A stretch of 34,515 nucleotides of DNA from positions 1 through 34,515 of the forward strand of contig JAPKXR010000079.1 in NCBI GenBank assembly GCA_026394715.1, read 5' to 3'. Below are positions 1 to 9,807 of the stretch, piece after piece; within the stretch, counting starts at the first letter, position 1; every line of letters begins with the position of its first letter. Source of the DNA: Methanomicrobiales archaeon (GTDB lineage: Archaea > Halobacteriota > Methanomicrobia > Methanomicrobiales > Methanospirillaceae). The translations under genes were made by a program, and so were the position numbers. The notes below the pieces were generated by a model. The model worked only from the letters and a program-made list of their open reading frames with translations. It was not told the DNA's origin and searched no databases.

Positions 1-126
1 GTCTCAGGAGCAACGACTGCCATTCAGAACGGGGACAAGAACGCCCTGAAGACGTGGCTCGATGAGTTAAGGGCATCGCATACGGGTGAAATCCGTGGGC
101 AAAGAGTAGGGAACAGCCCCTCTTAA
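1..126 (+). CDS. C-terminal end of an unidentified protein (partial)
   Basis: An open frame runs in from the left edge and ends in TAA at 124-126, giving 41 residues. The tail is hydrophilic, with a short amphipathic stretch (ALKTWLDELRASH) and a Gly/Arg/Ser-rich end. There is no recognisable domain, membrane segment or motif. The start lies outside the window, so product and full length cannot be judged. About 90 nt of AT-richer DNA follow before the next possible gene. The frame could be a chance end, but it is open from base 1. Confidence 0.45.
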   Translation, partial: VSGATTAIQNGDKNALKTWLDELRASHTGEIRGQRVGNSPS

Positions 127-214
127 GAACGAACACCTCCCTTTTAGGAAGGAATAACCAAAACATTAAATTTTTTCCCTTTTTTGGGGATGAAACTAAC
201 AGGTGATATAACCA

Positions 215-406
215 ATGATCCAAAAGCCATTCAATACCGGAAACAGAACCATAATCCCGAAAAATTGCGGGCCGGATATTGCATTTGAGAATAAGCCGGA
301 TACAGAAGAACTGCGCGAGACTCCGATGAAACTGCGCCCGGTCATTACCAACATCTGCATATCATTACTGGTAATGGCGATCTTCGCGGTCTGTTTCCGC
401 CTTTAA
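215..406 (+). CDS. small hypothetical membrane-anchored protein
   Basis: Encodes 63 residues from ATG 215. A GGTGA-like ribosome binding site lies about 10 nt upstream. The first 40 residues are polar. Residues about 43-61 (ITNICISLLVMAIFAVCF) form one hydrophobic segment at the extreme C terminus, consistent with a tail-anchored or single-pass membrane peptide. No family is recognised. Nothing overlaps it on the other strand that looks real. Support rests only on the ribosome binding site, ATG start and coherent membrane segment, so it may not be expressed. Confidence 0.4.
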   Translation: MIQKPFNTGNRTIIPKNCGPDIAFENKPDTEELRETPMKLRPVITNICISLLVMAIFAVCFRL

Positions 407-610
407 ATAGAAATAAATCCGGGCTCCTGCGGACCCGACCACACCCTTTACAATCAATACGATTTTCCCTTAATTCCTGGGAAACGCCTGAAAGGCCGGT
501 AACTGGGGGTATAAGAGGTGGGGGGTTTTTGGTCCCGGTAACGGAACCGGGCAGGATGGCAGTTGTCATTTTCGATATATCTATAGTCAGGCAGGACAGG
601 ATTATATTCA

Positions 611-1168
611 ATGAAGACGGGAAAAAAGCGAGGACTCTCCATTACTACACTACTCGTTGCTCTTTTTATACTGGGATGCTTACCCGCGTGTATCCAGCCG
701 ACGAATTCAAATTCCGGGCAAGTGATGTCCTATACACCTCAGGCCACGCCAGGTCCTCGTGTGATAGTGCCTGCTGTTACGGAACCCACTACAGGGACCA
801 CATTAACGGCGCAAATCGAAGGAGTCGCAATACGAGCCGATGGCCAGGCCATTGCAAATGAGTCTACTGGTGCAAAATATGTGGCTGGATCATCAGTTCA
901 GAAATATCCCGGGGACTCCAGTTACGAAAAAGACCGTGGCTTTGTCATTGTAAAAGTGAATGATAACGTGACCTATACGGTGGGGCAGATTTATTTTGAC
1001 CCCGAAGTGAGGGTCTGGTTTAAAGTGAACGAAGAATTACTGGTCACCCGGGTGGTCCATGCCGTGGAACGGGATTACCCAGTTCTTAAGGGTACTGTTG
1101 ACTGGAATAATTTCCCCACGAAACATGGCGTGGTCGACCAGTATGGTACAACGAAGCTCGAGTGGTAG
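611..1168 (+). CDS. secreted lipoprotein-like hypothetical protein
   Basis: Encodes 185 residues. The N terminus has a basic start (KTGKKRG), a hydrophobic core at residues 10-23 and a lipobox-like LPAC with Cys27, so export and lipid anchoring on the outer face of the membrane are likely. A Thr/Pro/Ser-rich linker covers about residues 28-66. A compact domain rich in beta-type residues follows (about 67-185) with many Val, Tyr and Trp and no catalytic motif that I can name. No neighbour gives a functional clue. Flanking gaps of about 200 and 490 nt suggest a single-gene unit. Reality of the gene is fairly secure from the signal peptide and domain-like composition; function is unknown. Confidence 0.65.
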   Translation: MKTGKKRGLSITTLLVALFILGCLPACIQPTNSNSGQVMSYTPQATPGPRVIVPAVTEPTTGTTLTAQIEGVAIRADGQAIANESTGAKYVAGSSVQKYPGDSSYEKDRGFVIVKVNDNVTYTVGQIYFDPEVRVWFKVNEELLVTRVVHAVERDYPVLKGTVDWNNFPTKHGVVDQYGTTKLEW

Positions 1169-1662
1169 TAGAGAGTATATTACTCTGGGTCTGCTTGTAA
1201 CCCGGTCAATTCCCAGTCCGCATAATACGTCCCTGGTCTCCGGTATTATCCATGCGTATATCCGTACCTGCCTCCTGGTCCACTCGGTACTTCATTACGA
1301 AAAGTTCTATTCATGTCCAATGGCCTGCTTTTATGAGGCATCATTATTATCACCCCTGAGTCTCCAGGCCATTCGCCACCCTGCGGTATTTTTCTGAGTA
1401 CTGTCCCCAGCTGTGAGAGAGATGATTCTTTTGTGCGGGCTTGTACCCCGCATGACCCGCGCCACACGGATAATTAACCCGCTCACGTACTGTTTCGTTT
1501 CTTCAAGGTTAGGTCCAACCGGCCGACTTTTCTAAAAATATTCTCTCCCCTTTTGTTCCCGGGTAACAAAGGGATAACTGGTATGAAGGCCACGGTTGTC
1601 ACTGCTGTCAGATCACAAATGACTTTAATACATGAGGTTGTTAACACCTACTACGTAGGACC
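1169..1662. other. intergenic, no supported gene
   Basis: About 490 nt without a credible coding region. Short frames on both strands lack ribosome binding sites and recognisable protein features. The right end carries the promoter region of the TPR gene, described separately. Confidence 0.6.
1623..1659 (+). promoter_or_regulatory. probable promoter with near-palindromic element before the TPR gene
   Basis: An AT-rich TATA-like stretch (CTTTAATAC, 1623-1631) lies 32-40 nt before the ATG at 1663. Between it and the start are a near-palindrome centred on GTTAAC (1635-1649) and the sequence CTACTACGTAGG, which includes the palindrome CTACGTAG. Sites between TATA and start are typical places for archaeal repressors. 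Operator function is inference only. Confidence 0.3.
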
Positions 1663-2244
1663 ATGAAGACCAAACGGGCAGTGGAACTTAAAAACGAAGG
1701 AAACAAGCATTTTGAACAGGGTAATTATGATAAGGCCCTGCAATGCTATGGCGAAGCAGTCGAATTGATGCCCGGTTACCGCGACGCCTGGAATAATATT
1801 TATCTCACCCTTCTCAGGCAGGGCAGGATAGGCGAAGCAACAAAATGCAAAGAAATCCTTGATAAACTCGCACTTGACCCGAAAGCCCAGCCGAAGTCGA
1901 TGGGTTTCAAACATTTTTCCCTTGTTCAGAAAATTTTCATAGTGATTATTACAATCTTGCTTGTTATCGTGGTTGTTTTAGTAACAGAGGCCATTATGGG
2001 TGTAAGTTCCGGAAAAACCGGGCCGGGTCCTGTAGAAAATACTCTTACTTCCCTGGTTGCATCAAGCCCGGTAAGCTTCACGATACCCGGAAATAATTCA
2101 TCAGGTACCGCCATACCCAGTTCTAATGATCTGATCTCGGGTTCGTTTGATAACGTTCAGAAATCACTGGGGGCTATCGTTCCGATTGGTCTGGATATTC
2201 CGATCAACAATGCATCAGGCTCCAATACAACAATCCATTCCTGA
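1663..2244 (+). CDS. TPR-repeat protein with a membrane anchor
   Basis: Encodes 193 residues. Residues about 5-70 make two tetratricopeptide repeats: the pattern ELKNEGNKHFEQGNYDKAL and the following helix pair match the TPR consensus (G8, Y/F11, A20, P32-type positions). Residues about 88-111 are one strongly hydrophobic helix. The remaining 80 residues are Ser/Thr/Pro/Gly-rich and low complexity, as in archaeal surface or linker regions. The likely topology is a TPR domain in the cytoplasm and a flexible tail outside. TPRs mediate protein-protein contacts; the partner is not evident from neighbours. Oligo-T runs directly after the stop codon suggest it is transcribed alone. Confidence 0.7.
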   Translation: MKTKRAVELKNEGNKHFEQGNYDKALQCYGEAVELMPGYRDAWNNIYLTLLRQGRIGEATKCKEILDKLALDPKAQPKSMGFKHFSLVQKIFIVIITILLVIVVVLVTEAIMGVSSGKTGPGPVENTLTSLVASSPVSFTIPGNNSSGTAIPSSNDLISGSFDNVQKSLGAIVPIGLDIPINNASGSNTTIHS

Positions 2245-2252
2245 TAACTTCG

Positions 2253-2274
2253 TTTTTTTGTAAGACTGTTTTTT
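2253..2274 (+). terminator. oligo-T transcription terminator after the TPR gene
   Basis: T7 (2253-2259) and T6 (2269-2274) runs lie 9-30 nt after the stop codon at 2242-2244. Archaeal RNA polymerase terminates at such T tracts without needing a hairpin. Confidence 0.5.
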
Positions 2275-2717
2275 CCCGGCCACCAAATTTTTCTGACACC
2301 TGATTCATATGATGGTATGGGCGGCAATCGTGTACAGTTGTCCCGTATCCATGACCACATATGGAGGACCCATTCGTTACTTCACAATTTTCCGGCATAT
2401 GATTTTGCGTGAAACCAGGAACTTTGTACTACCACACTTGGGTACCTGGGCAATATCGTAGTCGTCATACACCACCACCATTGCTCCCGGCATTGTAAAA
2501 GAAGGTTGTAAATTGAACCGAATGGTAAGGAACAGTAACTACCCGACCTTCCGAAACCTATAGTAAAGACCTTACCCTTACCAGGGGAGCCTGTCAACGC
2601 GTTTTTTTTCCTGACCTGATTCGTGTATTTTGGTCACGATACACGACCGCTACCCCGGATGAATCCGCATCAGGCTTTCCTTTGAGCAGTAATCCAAAAG
2701 GATTTTTTCACCGGATC
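2275..2717. other. intergenic, no supported gene
   Basis: About 440 nt between the TPR gene and rubredoxin. Only short frames without start signals or protein-like features are present. A small hairpin, AATCC-AAAA-GGATT followed by a T run, occurs near 2692-2707 and could act as a terminator on the plus strand. Confidence 0.5.
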
Positions 2718-2882
2718 TTATTCATCGGGAAAAAATTTTTCTTTTAGTGCACGGCAGACCGGGCACTGCCAGGTGGCAGGCAGATCGGAGAACTCCGTAC
2801 CGGGACTGATATTTTCGTCGGGGTCGCCTTTTGCAGGGTCATATATCTTCCCACAAACCAAACATTTGTACCGTTTATACAT
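2718..2882 (-). CDS. rubredoxin
   Basis: A 54-residue protein starting at the ATG whose first base is 2882. It holds the two rubredoxin knuckles: CLVCG at residues 7-11 and CPVCR at 40-44, so Cys7, Cys10, Cys40 and Cys43 bind one Fe. The intervening segment ([19 protein letters not shown] then [10 protein letters not shown]) is the classic rubredoxin core, and the length is normal for the family (about 52-55). It is a small cytoplasmic electron carrier. In anaerobes it commonly serves oxidative-stress enzymes such as rubrerythrin or flavodiiron proteins, but none is encoded nearby. An AT-rich stretch about 25-35 nt upstream could be its promoter. It is isolated between long gaps, so it is probably monocistronic. 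Confidence 0.93.
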   Translation of the reverse strand: MYKRYKCLVCGKIYDPAKGDPDENISPGTEFSDLPATWQCPVCRALKEKFFPDE

Positions 2883-3453
2883 GGAGTACTCATCTGCAAT
2901 TTTTTCTAATTAATGCCGTCGGAACGAGATCCGGTACGCTGCCCTTTGCATTAACCCCACGGTATGTGAAAGGTTTTTACCCGAGAAAAGCCCGGGGTGA
3001 GGAAGAGGGTATTGTTGGTTTATATTTTCATCTGGTGACTCCGTTCGTGCGGGTTGAATGCCAAGGATAGAGGATTCCACCTATTCGGCACTGTACACTA
3101 AAATTAGGGGTAATTATTGCAGGCCGGATTTAGTCTTCGAATATTTAAGCGATTACCCACGAAGCCGATGTACGTATGGGCTTTTCTTCCTTATGGTCCC
3201 ATTGCAAACAAGATCCGGAAGCATTCCGCCTCCATCCTTTTTAGTTACCGGAAATTCACGGGATTTAATTTTTAAAAAAGAAAATTTGTAACCATCGATA
3301 AATATCTATTCGGAATGATTTTGGCCCCTGGAAACGAGGTTCATCGTTGCAATTGATTTTTGGGGACTATTTCCCATTTTTTTAATCAGCGCGGACTCCG
3401 GTACCCCAAAGAGACCCTTCATGGGGGAGTAAAAATTGGGGTGTGGGAATTCT
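2883..3453. other. intergenic, no supported gene
   Basis: About 570 nt. Two overlapping plus-strand frames (about 79 and 77 codons, 2831-3070 and 3058-3291) have no good ribosome binding site and no protein-like features, and the first overlaps rubredoxin. AT-rich DNA next to 2883-2920 probably contains the rubredoxin promoter. Confidence 0.5.
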
Positions 3454-6400
3454 TCAGACCCTGAACTTGGACATCTCTCTCGAGATACTATCGACGATAC
3501 TGTTCACGTTACCCACGACCTTGGTAATCTGGTCAATGGATGCTGATGCTTCCTCTGCAGCGGCAGCGGCATCCATTGCACCTTTTGCAGTCCCATGAAC
3601 CATCTGCTGTACTTCACTGACGCTTGCCGTCACTTCTTCCACGGTAGCTGCCTGCTCTTCACTGGCACTGGCTACTTCCACGATGTTCTTGCTGATGTCC
3701 TCGATTGAACGGACTATATCTTTGAACGAACGGAGTGTCTGGCTGAGTGCTTCGCTTCCGGCTTTCACTTCACGGTTGGAGGATGCCACTGCTTCACCGG
3801 CAGCTATGGACTTCTTCTGGAGTGTCCCGATCATATCCGCAATATTCTCCGCAGACGCACGTGATTCCTGGGCGAGTGATTTGACTTCAGTGGCGACCAC
3901 GGCAAAGCCCCTGCCTGCTTCTCCTGCACGGGCAGCTTCAATTGCCGCATTGAGGGCAAGGAGGTTGGTCTGGTTCGCAAGGTCACTGATCAGGCCGACG
4001 ATCTTGCCAATCTTGTCCATCTCTGCCTTGATATCGACAATAATTTTGTCGACCTCGTTTGAAGAGGTGGTAATGCTCTGCATGCCCCGCTCTGCCTGTT
4101 CGGCAAGGCCGGTACCTTTCACGCTCAGCGTGTTTGCGTCCTCTGTCAGTTGCGATACCTTTTCAGCCTTCTGGGCAACTTCGGTCACCGTCTGGTTGAG
4201 GTCTTCCATGGCCCGCAATACCTGGCCTATCCCCTCAGTCCCTCGTTCTGCATTTTCGCTGACCCCCTGAGCATTCTTTGCGATATGTTCCGCACCGGAC
4301 GATACCTCTTCGATACTGGCATTTGCCTCCTCTGCACTTGATGCAAGTTCCATGACCTGCTGGTTGATCATGGTCACTGCTTTGGAGACTTCGATTCCTG
4401 TGTTATTGAGTGCTTCTTTGAACCTGATGAAGTCGCCTTCCACGTGAAGGTTTTCATCAACCCGGGCTGAAAAATTGCATTTTGCAAATTCGTTGGCCAT
4501 GCGCATTGCTTCATTAACAGGGCTGACCACCGAGTCGAGTGTCGAGTTGAAACCATCGACGATCTTTTTGTAATCTCCCATGTGTTTCGTCGCATCCGCC
4601 CGCGTTTTGAGTTTCCCTTCAACGGCTGCCTTTGCAAGCATATTGGCATCAACAACGAGACCGTTGATCGCGTCGATGCAGGCATTTAAGGTATTTTTGA
4701 TCTCGTTGAAGTCCCCGTTGTACTTATCGGTGATCTTCTGTGGGATCTCCCCCTTACTTATCCGGTCAACATACTCGGCAGCTACATTCAGTGGACCGAT
4801 AACAGCGTCGAGGGTTTCGTTGATCCCCTTCATAAGGTTCTTGTATTCCCCCTGGTGCTTGGTAAGATCAGCCCTTGTGTCAAGTTTCCCTTCAACGGCT
4901 GCCTTTGTAAGCATATTGGCGTCAGCCATCATCCGGTCAACGGTCTCAAGGCAGTTGATAATCGCGGGGAGGATGTGGTCCTGCTCGCTTCTCTTGCCTA
5001 TCCGTTTGAGTTCTGGCAGGCCCTTTGTATCACCCATGGCAATATCGTTGATCTGTTTTGTAACCGTACGGAGTCTCTCCCGCACCGTGTTTGTGGATTC
5101 AGCCATACTGGAAAAGATACCTAGATATTTTCCCTCAACACTCTTACTGTGATCGTTCATTGCCATATGATGCAGGACCGTATCGCATTCAACAAGACCC
5201 TGAAGTCCGTCAATACAGGCATTCAGGTTATTTTTTATCTCATTAAAGTCTCCGTTGTACTTATCGGTAATCTTCTGTGGGATCTCCCCCTTGCTGATCC
5301 TGTCAACATATTCGGCAGTCACGTTAAGGGGATGTACAAATGCATCGATTAAATCATTGACCCCGCCAACCAGTTTCCCCCAGCCGCCGGGGAACTTCTG
5401 GGCGTTGCCCCGTGTATCAAGTTTACCGGCCTTGGTTGCGTGGATTAATACCTCTGTCTCAAGAAGCAGCCCGTTCATGACATCGATGCAGCCGTTTAAA
5501 TTATTCTTGATCTCGTTGAAGTCCCCCTTGTAGGTGTCGGTGATCTTCGCCGGGATCTCCCCTTTGCTGATCCTGTCAACATATTCAGCGGTCACGTTGA
5601 GCGGATGTACAAATGCATCGATTAAATCATTAACCCCGCCAACCAGTTTCCCCCAGCCGCCGGGGAATTTCTGGACGTTCCCCCGTGTGTCAAGTTTCCC
5701 GTCTTTTGTTGCCTGGACTAATCCCTCGGTCTCAGAAAGCAGCCCGTTCATGACATCGATGCAGCCGTTTAAATTATTCTTAATCTCGTTGAAGTCGCCG
5801 TTGTACTTGTCAGTGATCTTCGCCGGGATCTCTCCCTTGCTGATCCGGTCAACATACTCAGCAGCGACATTGAGGGGACCAATAACCGCATCAAGGGTAG
5901 CATTTACGCCTTCGATGATTTTCCTGAAATCCCCAAGATGCCTGGTCGCATCAGCCCGTGTATCGAGTTTTCCATCCACCGCTGCCTTTGCCAGCACGTT
6001 GGCATCGGTGATCATGCGGGTAAGAGCGCCCTGGACATCAGCCAGGTTATTATTGATCCCGGCAAAATTTGTGTGGGCTTCGCTTGTATTTTCAGTTGGT
6101 GCAGCAATATTAAGGTCAAATGCGAGATTTCCTGTCGCAAGCATCCCAAGGTTCGATGAGAGGGTAGCAAGATATATATCGGTGAAATCTGCCAGCTCCG
6201 ATTTAGCCAGGTCCTGCTTACGTTTCTCAGTGTTGTCCTGGTACGTCGCCATCATGCTGACGATCTCTCCCTCTTTATCGAGGAGCGGGATGGAATGCTG
6301 CTCGAGATACTTTACCCCGGTTGGAAACTCAACAACTACATCCCCGGTAACACCTTTTTTTGTCTCGATGGCTTCCTTGATCCCATGGCCGCTCTTTTCC

Positions 6401-6969
6401 AGGACCTTGAACTCTTTCATGCTCATCTTCTGGAGACGTTCCTCGGACCACCCGCAAAGTGTAAGAAAAGACTCATTTGCAAGTTTGATCTCCAGGTTCG
6501 TTGAAAAGATGATCAACGGCATGGGGTTCTGCATGATCATGGTAAAAGCGAGCTGCTTCTGTTTCTTTGCCTCGTCGATAGCCTTTCTCCGCTTCACATA
6601 CTCTTCAATTTCACGGTTAATAGCTGGTACCAGGCGGGTATAGTTGCCTTTGGTTATGAAATCATGAGCGCCGGCTTTCATGACCGAAATTGCAGTCTCC
6701 TCCCCCATTACACCGGATATTACAATGAACGGGGTCCAGATTTTCGTCTCCTTCATGAGTTTTAATGCAGGTAATGCGCCGAAGTTTGGGATTGAATAAT
6801 CACAAAGGATGACGTCCCATGTCTCACGTCCCAGCGCAGCTCGCATCTGCGGTTCAGTATCCACCCGTTCATGCCGGACTTTCAGTCCTGCATGGGTCAG
6901 TGCATGCACGAGCAGTTCTGCATCATCTGGCGAATCTTCAACAATCAGAATATTAATTTCCGTATTCAT
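3454..6969 (-). CDS. soluble receiver-PAS-polyHAMP methyl-accepting chemotaxis transducer
   Basis: Encodes 1171 residues with no membrane segment. Order of domains: a response-regulator receiver (about 5-125) with acidic pocket E11/D12, phosphoacceptor D57 in the motif LCDYS, S85 and K107; a PAS domain (about 138-250); a long array of HAMP-like units (about 260-860) in which the blocks KLDTR and [13 protein letters not shown] recur; and an MCP signalling domain (about 865-1171) whose hairpin tip around residues 998-1033 carries the highly conserved [11 protein letters not shown] motif. The tip contacts CheA and CheW, so phosphorylation of the receiver or ligand binding at PAS may be passed through the HAMP stack to a CheA kinase. 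No che genes lie nearby. Start: ATG with GGTGAG about 5 nt upstream. Length is well above ordinary MCPs (about 500-800) because of the repeated units. Confidence 0.92.
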   Translation of the reverse strand: MNTEINILIVEDSPDDAELLVHALTHAGLKVRHERVDTEPQMRAALGRETWDVILCDYSIPNFGALPALKLMKETKIWTPFIVISGVMGEETAISVMKAGAHDFITKGNYTRLVPAINREIEEYVKRRKAIDEAKKQKQLAFTMIMQNPMPLIIFSTNLEIKLANESFLTLCGWSEERLQKMSMKEFKVLEKSGHGIKEAIETKKGVTGDVVVEFPTGVKYLEQHSIPLLDKEGEIVSMMATYQDNTEKRKQDLAKSELADFTDIYLATLSSNLGMLATGNLAFDLNIAAPTENTSEAHTNFAGINNNLADVQGALTRMITDANVLAKAAVDGKLDTRADATRHLGDFRKIIEGVNATLDAVIGPLNVAAEYVDRISKGEIPAKITDKYNGDFNEIKNNLNGCIDVMNGLLSETEGLVQATKDGKLDTRGNVQKFPGGWGKLVGGVNDLIDAFVHPLNVTAEYVDRISKGEIPAKITDTYKGDFNEIKNNLNGCIDVMNGLLLETEVLIHATKAGKLDTRGNAQKFPGGWGKLVGGVNDLIDAFVHPLNVTAEYVDRISKGEIPQKITDKYNGDFNEIKNNLNACIDGLQGLVECDTVLHHMAMNDHSKSVEGKYLGIFSSMAESTNTVRERLRTVTKQINDIAMGDTKGLPELKRIGKRSEQDHILPAIINCLETVDRMMADANMLTKAAVEGKLDTRADLTKHQGEYKNLMKGINETLDAVIGPLNVAAEYVDRISKGEIPQKITDKYNGDFNEIKNTLNACIDAINGLVVDANMLAKAAVEGKLKTRADATKHMGDYKKIVDGFNSTLDSVVSPVNEAMRMANEFAKCNFSARVDENLHVEGDFIRFKEALNNTGIEVSKAVTMINQQVMELASSAEEANASIEEVSSGAEHIAKNAQGVSENAERGTEGIGQVLRAMEDLNQTVTEVAQKAEKVSQLTEDANTLSVKGTGLAEQAERGMQSITTSSNEVDKIIVDIKAEMDKIGKIVGLISDLANQTNLLALNAAIEAARAGEAGRGFAVVATEVKSLAQESRASAENIADMIGTLQKKSIAAGEAVASSNREVKAGSEALSQTLRSFKDIVRSIEDISKNIVEVASASEEQAATVEEVTASVSEVQQMVHGTAKGAMDAAAAAEEASASIDQITKVVGNVNSIVDSISREMSKFRV
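4615..5970 (-). repeat. in-frame 273-bp tandem repeats encoding HAMP-like units
   Basis: The Lys codon of the KLDTR (or KLKTR) block recurs at residues 334, 425, 516, 695 and 786, giving spacings of 91, 91, 179 and 91 residues. DNA units are 5698-5970, 5425-5697, 5152-5424 and 4615-4887. The 179-residue step fits one further, strongly diverged unit. Units 5425-5697 and 5152-5424 are close to 90 percent identical in the parts I compared by eye, pointing to recent duplication or gene conversion. Confidence 0.85.
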
Positions 6970-7995
6970 TTTCTCACCGTTCCTTGTTGGTCGTCACCCG
7001 ACCGTGGGCATTTATCCATTTTACTTCTATTCCCTCCATACGTAATAAGGCATCAGCCCGGTTTTAGTGAGAACTCATCAGCCGGACATCGGAGTATGAA
7101 TAGTACTGTGGTAATCTTTCCACCCTTATTAGTCCAATAACAATTCACCACCCATTGCATACAGGAACAGGTTTCACTGATCACCGTCACCGTACCGTTG
7201 GCGGGGAATTTCCTACCGCCTGGTTCCGGGGAGAAGTGTAAGCGTGGATTTTCCTCTTTTGTTCATCAACGCCGGATCCTTTTATCCTATGTGAAATACC
7301 ACGCTTTTTTTTGACCGTGTACCTCGGGTGGTGTTCCTCGTCCTGCCCTGTATCGGAACCTGGTAAAGGCGGATTATGGGGTCGTTCCGGAACAATGAAT
7401 CATTATTTTCTCCGCCAGGTTCCCGGGTGACACGAAAATACATACATGAACGCCAAAGCGTTCACACCCGAAAACACGAACATGCTATTCTAAATCCGGT
7501 AGAACCGGGGGTCTAAGTTTGTGCACTATTCAGGAAACGACTATGGATGGTATGGTAGCAAAAGCCCTCATACACTATCGTTATTGTTTTGTCAGGTTAC
7601 GGAAAAAAGCCCACAATAAAGGTGCGCGTCTGTATTACATTCCAGCGGGGGGATTAATTTCATGATGTCTGGCAGGCGTTTGACTGGTTGTAGTCAATTG
7701 CCGTGACAGTCTATGATGTTCGGTTTGTGATATAAGGCACAGCCTATTCCGTGCAAACGGAGTGCAAGTACGGATACGAGCAGGTGAAACAATTTTTTTT
7801 ATTCCAATATGGTGGGGTTGCAGTGCGTATGACTCTTAATCCAGGGCCTGTTTTTTTCGGAACGGCGTAAAAAGTTGACAACTAGGAATGCAACCGATGA
7901 AGGCAGAATGCAGGTCTCTCCGGGGATTTCTTGAACGCCCCAGGTGAGGGGTACAACAAACCCGGATTGTTCTTTGGAAAAATTCCCGGCCTGCC
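6970..7995. other. long intergenic region, no supported gene
   Basis: About 1 kb without a credible gene. It contains the leader and promoter of the transducer gene at its left end (a GGTCG-TCACC-CGACC hairpin near 6990-7004 and a TATA-like ATAAAT near 7010-7018 on the minus strand). Two perfect small hairpins lie close together: TGAACGC-CAAA-GCGTTCA (7447-7464) and CCGGT-AGA-ACCGG (7496-7508). A 39-codon frame from ATG 7543 has no supporting evidence. Confidence 0.5.
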
Positions 7996-9630
7996 TCACG
8001 AATTAATGGTGTAAACAATCTTCCCGTCCCTGAAAATGGAGATCAGACCTCCACTCTGCGATACCACGACCCCTACTGATTTGGTGACCTGGGTGATGCC
8101 GGCGACTGACGAATGCCGTGAACCCAGTCCCCCGGGAAGGTCCACGTTGCTCAGGTCAACGGTGATGCACCTTCCTGCCGCCTCGACTACACCGCTACCA
8201 GAAACGAGGAACGCCCCGTCAAGCTGGGCGAATTCCTTGATATTCCCCCGGATCCCTGAATCCGTAATCTGTCGTTTGGCTTCATGGTGACCGTGGAATG
8301 GGTTTAAGACAAATTGTTTGGAATTAGTCAGAACGTTCTCCGTGTCGCCGACAACAAATGATGTCCCGATCGCCTGACCCTCCCGTCCTTCACGGGCAAT
8401 TTCCACGGCAACCCGTATGACCGGATCAAGTACGTCAGGCGACACGTCGGTCCCGGAACAGATCATTATCAGTTCTTCCGGTGACGGCAGGGCTCCCTGC
8501 TTGGGGCCCGCCCTCGGTGAAAAAGACTTCGGGATATCCTGCGGGTTTGACATTTTCATCCTCCGCAGGGTAATCCGTTGCACCAAAACCACAAGAGCTA
8601 CGACGATGATGGTCGTGACGATGATGATAAGGTACACCGGCGTTTCATTCGGCGGGGGGCCTGATGTAGCCTGCCCGGGGATGGTGGGACGCTCCTCCTT
8701 CAGATCCAGCGTAATTCTTTTGGTGGTGGATTGCCCGTCCGACTGGTTTCCCGTGATGGCAATGGTGAAAATCCCAAGACTGTCGTACTGGTGAGTTACC
8801 GGAAGATCGGTAGATTTCGTGCTGTTTCCGTCATTCCAGTCGACACTCACCGACTCGATAGTGACACCTGGTGATCCGGGATTGAGATTCCCATTCAGCG
8901 TGACATTCATCCTGTCGGTCACCGGTTCAAGGAGGGTCAGGGCCGGTGGCAGTACCTTCATGCCTGGTCCACCCGGTCCCCCGGGTATCGAGCTGTTCGG
9001 CTGTACGGGGGGTGAGTAAGGAATAACCGGTTTCATTACAGAAATGTTCAAACTCTTTGTGGTATTCTGCCCGTCGGACTGCAGGGCAGTGATAGACACG
9101 GTATAATTGCCAGGACTGCTGTACCCATGCGAATACGGGAACCCGTGGTATTCTGGCGGGCGACTGTCCCCCCAGTCCCAACGGGTGCTCACCAGGGTCA
9201 CGTTCATTGAGCCGGTTGTAACAGTCCCATAAATGGTACAGGTCAGATTCTCTATAACCGGCGTGCCGAGTATAAGGAGGGGTGGCAGGGAGGTGGCACG
9301 GGTCTTATTCTCACGGACAAGGGCGGTCGTGGGGCCCGGTTTTGTCGCCTGGCTGGTAACCCCGGTTGCTATGCTGGTCGTGACCGTGGTGCGTGGACTG
9401 TTATTAACCGGTGTATCCGAGAAGGTCCCCCGCTGAGTTGTTTGAACCGAAGGATCCGGTGTGGTCGCCTGGCTGATATTTCCTGGCAACAGGCTGGAAG
9501 TGACCGCGGGGCCCGGGGTAGTAGTAACCAATGTCTCCGCAATGACTACGCCCGGCAGTACGACGAGGATAATGCATATAATTGTTGTGATTAGCCGAAA
9601 TACGGAAAGTTTACATCGTTCATGGAGCAA
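7996..9630 (-). CDS. membrane PKD-domain protein with cytoplasmic diadenylate cyclase (DAC) domain
   Basis: Encodes 544 residues. Order: signal peptide or anchor (10-31), Thr/Pro-rich stalk (33-115), two PKD beta-sandwich domains (about 117-198 with WDWGD; about 230-310 with VDWNDG), a transmembrane helix (332-351), and a C-terminal domain (about 385-544) that I assign to the DisA_N/DAC family. Support for the last is IGTSFVVGD, then DGA (471-473) and RHS within GSRHSSVAGIT (503-513), followed by VVVSQSGGLISIF. These correspond to the DGA and RHR catalytic/ATP-binding motifs of cyclic di-AMP synthases and resemble archaeal DacZ. Predicted role: make c-di-AMP from two ATP, controlled by an extracellular PKD module. 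The start is TTG, the only start-like codon before the signal peptide, so it is uncertain. It lies downstream of the polyphosphate enzyme on the same strand. Confidence 0.8.
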   Translation of the reverse strand: MLHERCKLSVFRLITTIICIILVVLPGVVIAETLVTTTPGPAVTSSLLPGNISQATTPDPSVQTTQRGTFSDTPVNNSPRTTVTTSIATGVTSQATKPGPTTALVRENKTRATSLPPLLILGTPVIENLTCTIYGTVTTGSMNVTLVSTRWDWGDSRPPEYHGFPYSHGYSSPGNYTVSITALQSDGQNTTKSLNISVMKPVIPYSPPVQPNSSIPGGPGGPGMKVLPPALTLLEPVTDRMNVTLNGNLNPGSPGVTIESVSVDWNDGNSTKSTDLPVTHQYDSLGIFTIAITGNQSDGQSTTKRITLDLKEERPTIPGQATSGPPPNETPVYLIIIVTTIIVVALVVLVQRITLRRMKMSNPQDIPKSFSPRAGPKQGALPSPEELIMICSGTDVSPDVLDPVIRVAVEIAREGREGQAIGTSFVVGDTENVLTNSKQFVLNPFHGHHEAKRQITDSGIRGNIKEFAQLDGAFLVSGSGVVEAAGRCITVDLSNVDLPGGLGSRHSSVAGITQVTKSVGVVVSQSGGLISIFRDGKIVYTINS

Positions 9631-9807
9631 ATGGAAAACCCGGGGTATCGTTCTGTTCTGTAGGATTATCTGATTAATCGTTCTTAAAATTACGGATGAA
9701 ACCCCCCTGGATCCCGGACGGGATTAGGAGAATTTTTGATGAGTCGCAGGATGAAGAAAACATCAACCGTTACGAGGATATTTTTTCCCAAGGATATCCG
9801 GGAAAAT

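Noticed and set aside
3058-3291. 77-codon plus-strand frame downstream of rubredoxin
   Set aside because: No ribosome binding site, random-looking sequence and no domain.
5534-6643. 369-codon plus-strand frame opposite the transducer gene
   Set aside because: It is the mirror of the repeated coding units, Ser/Pro-rich without domains. The minus strand clearly encodes the transducer.
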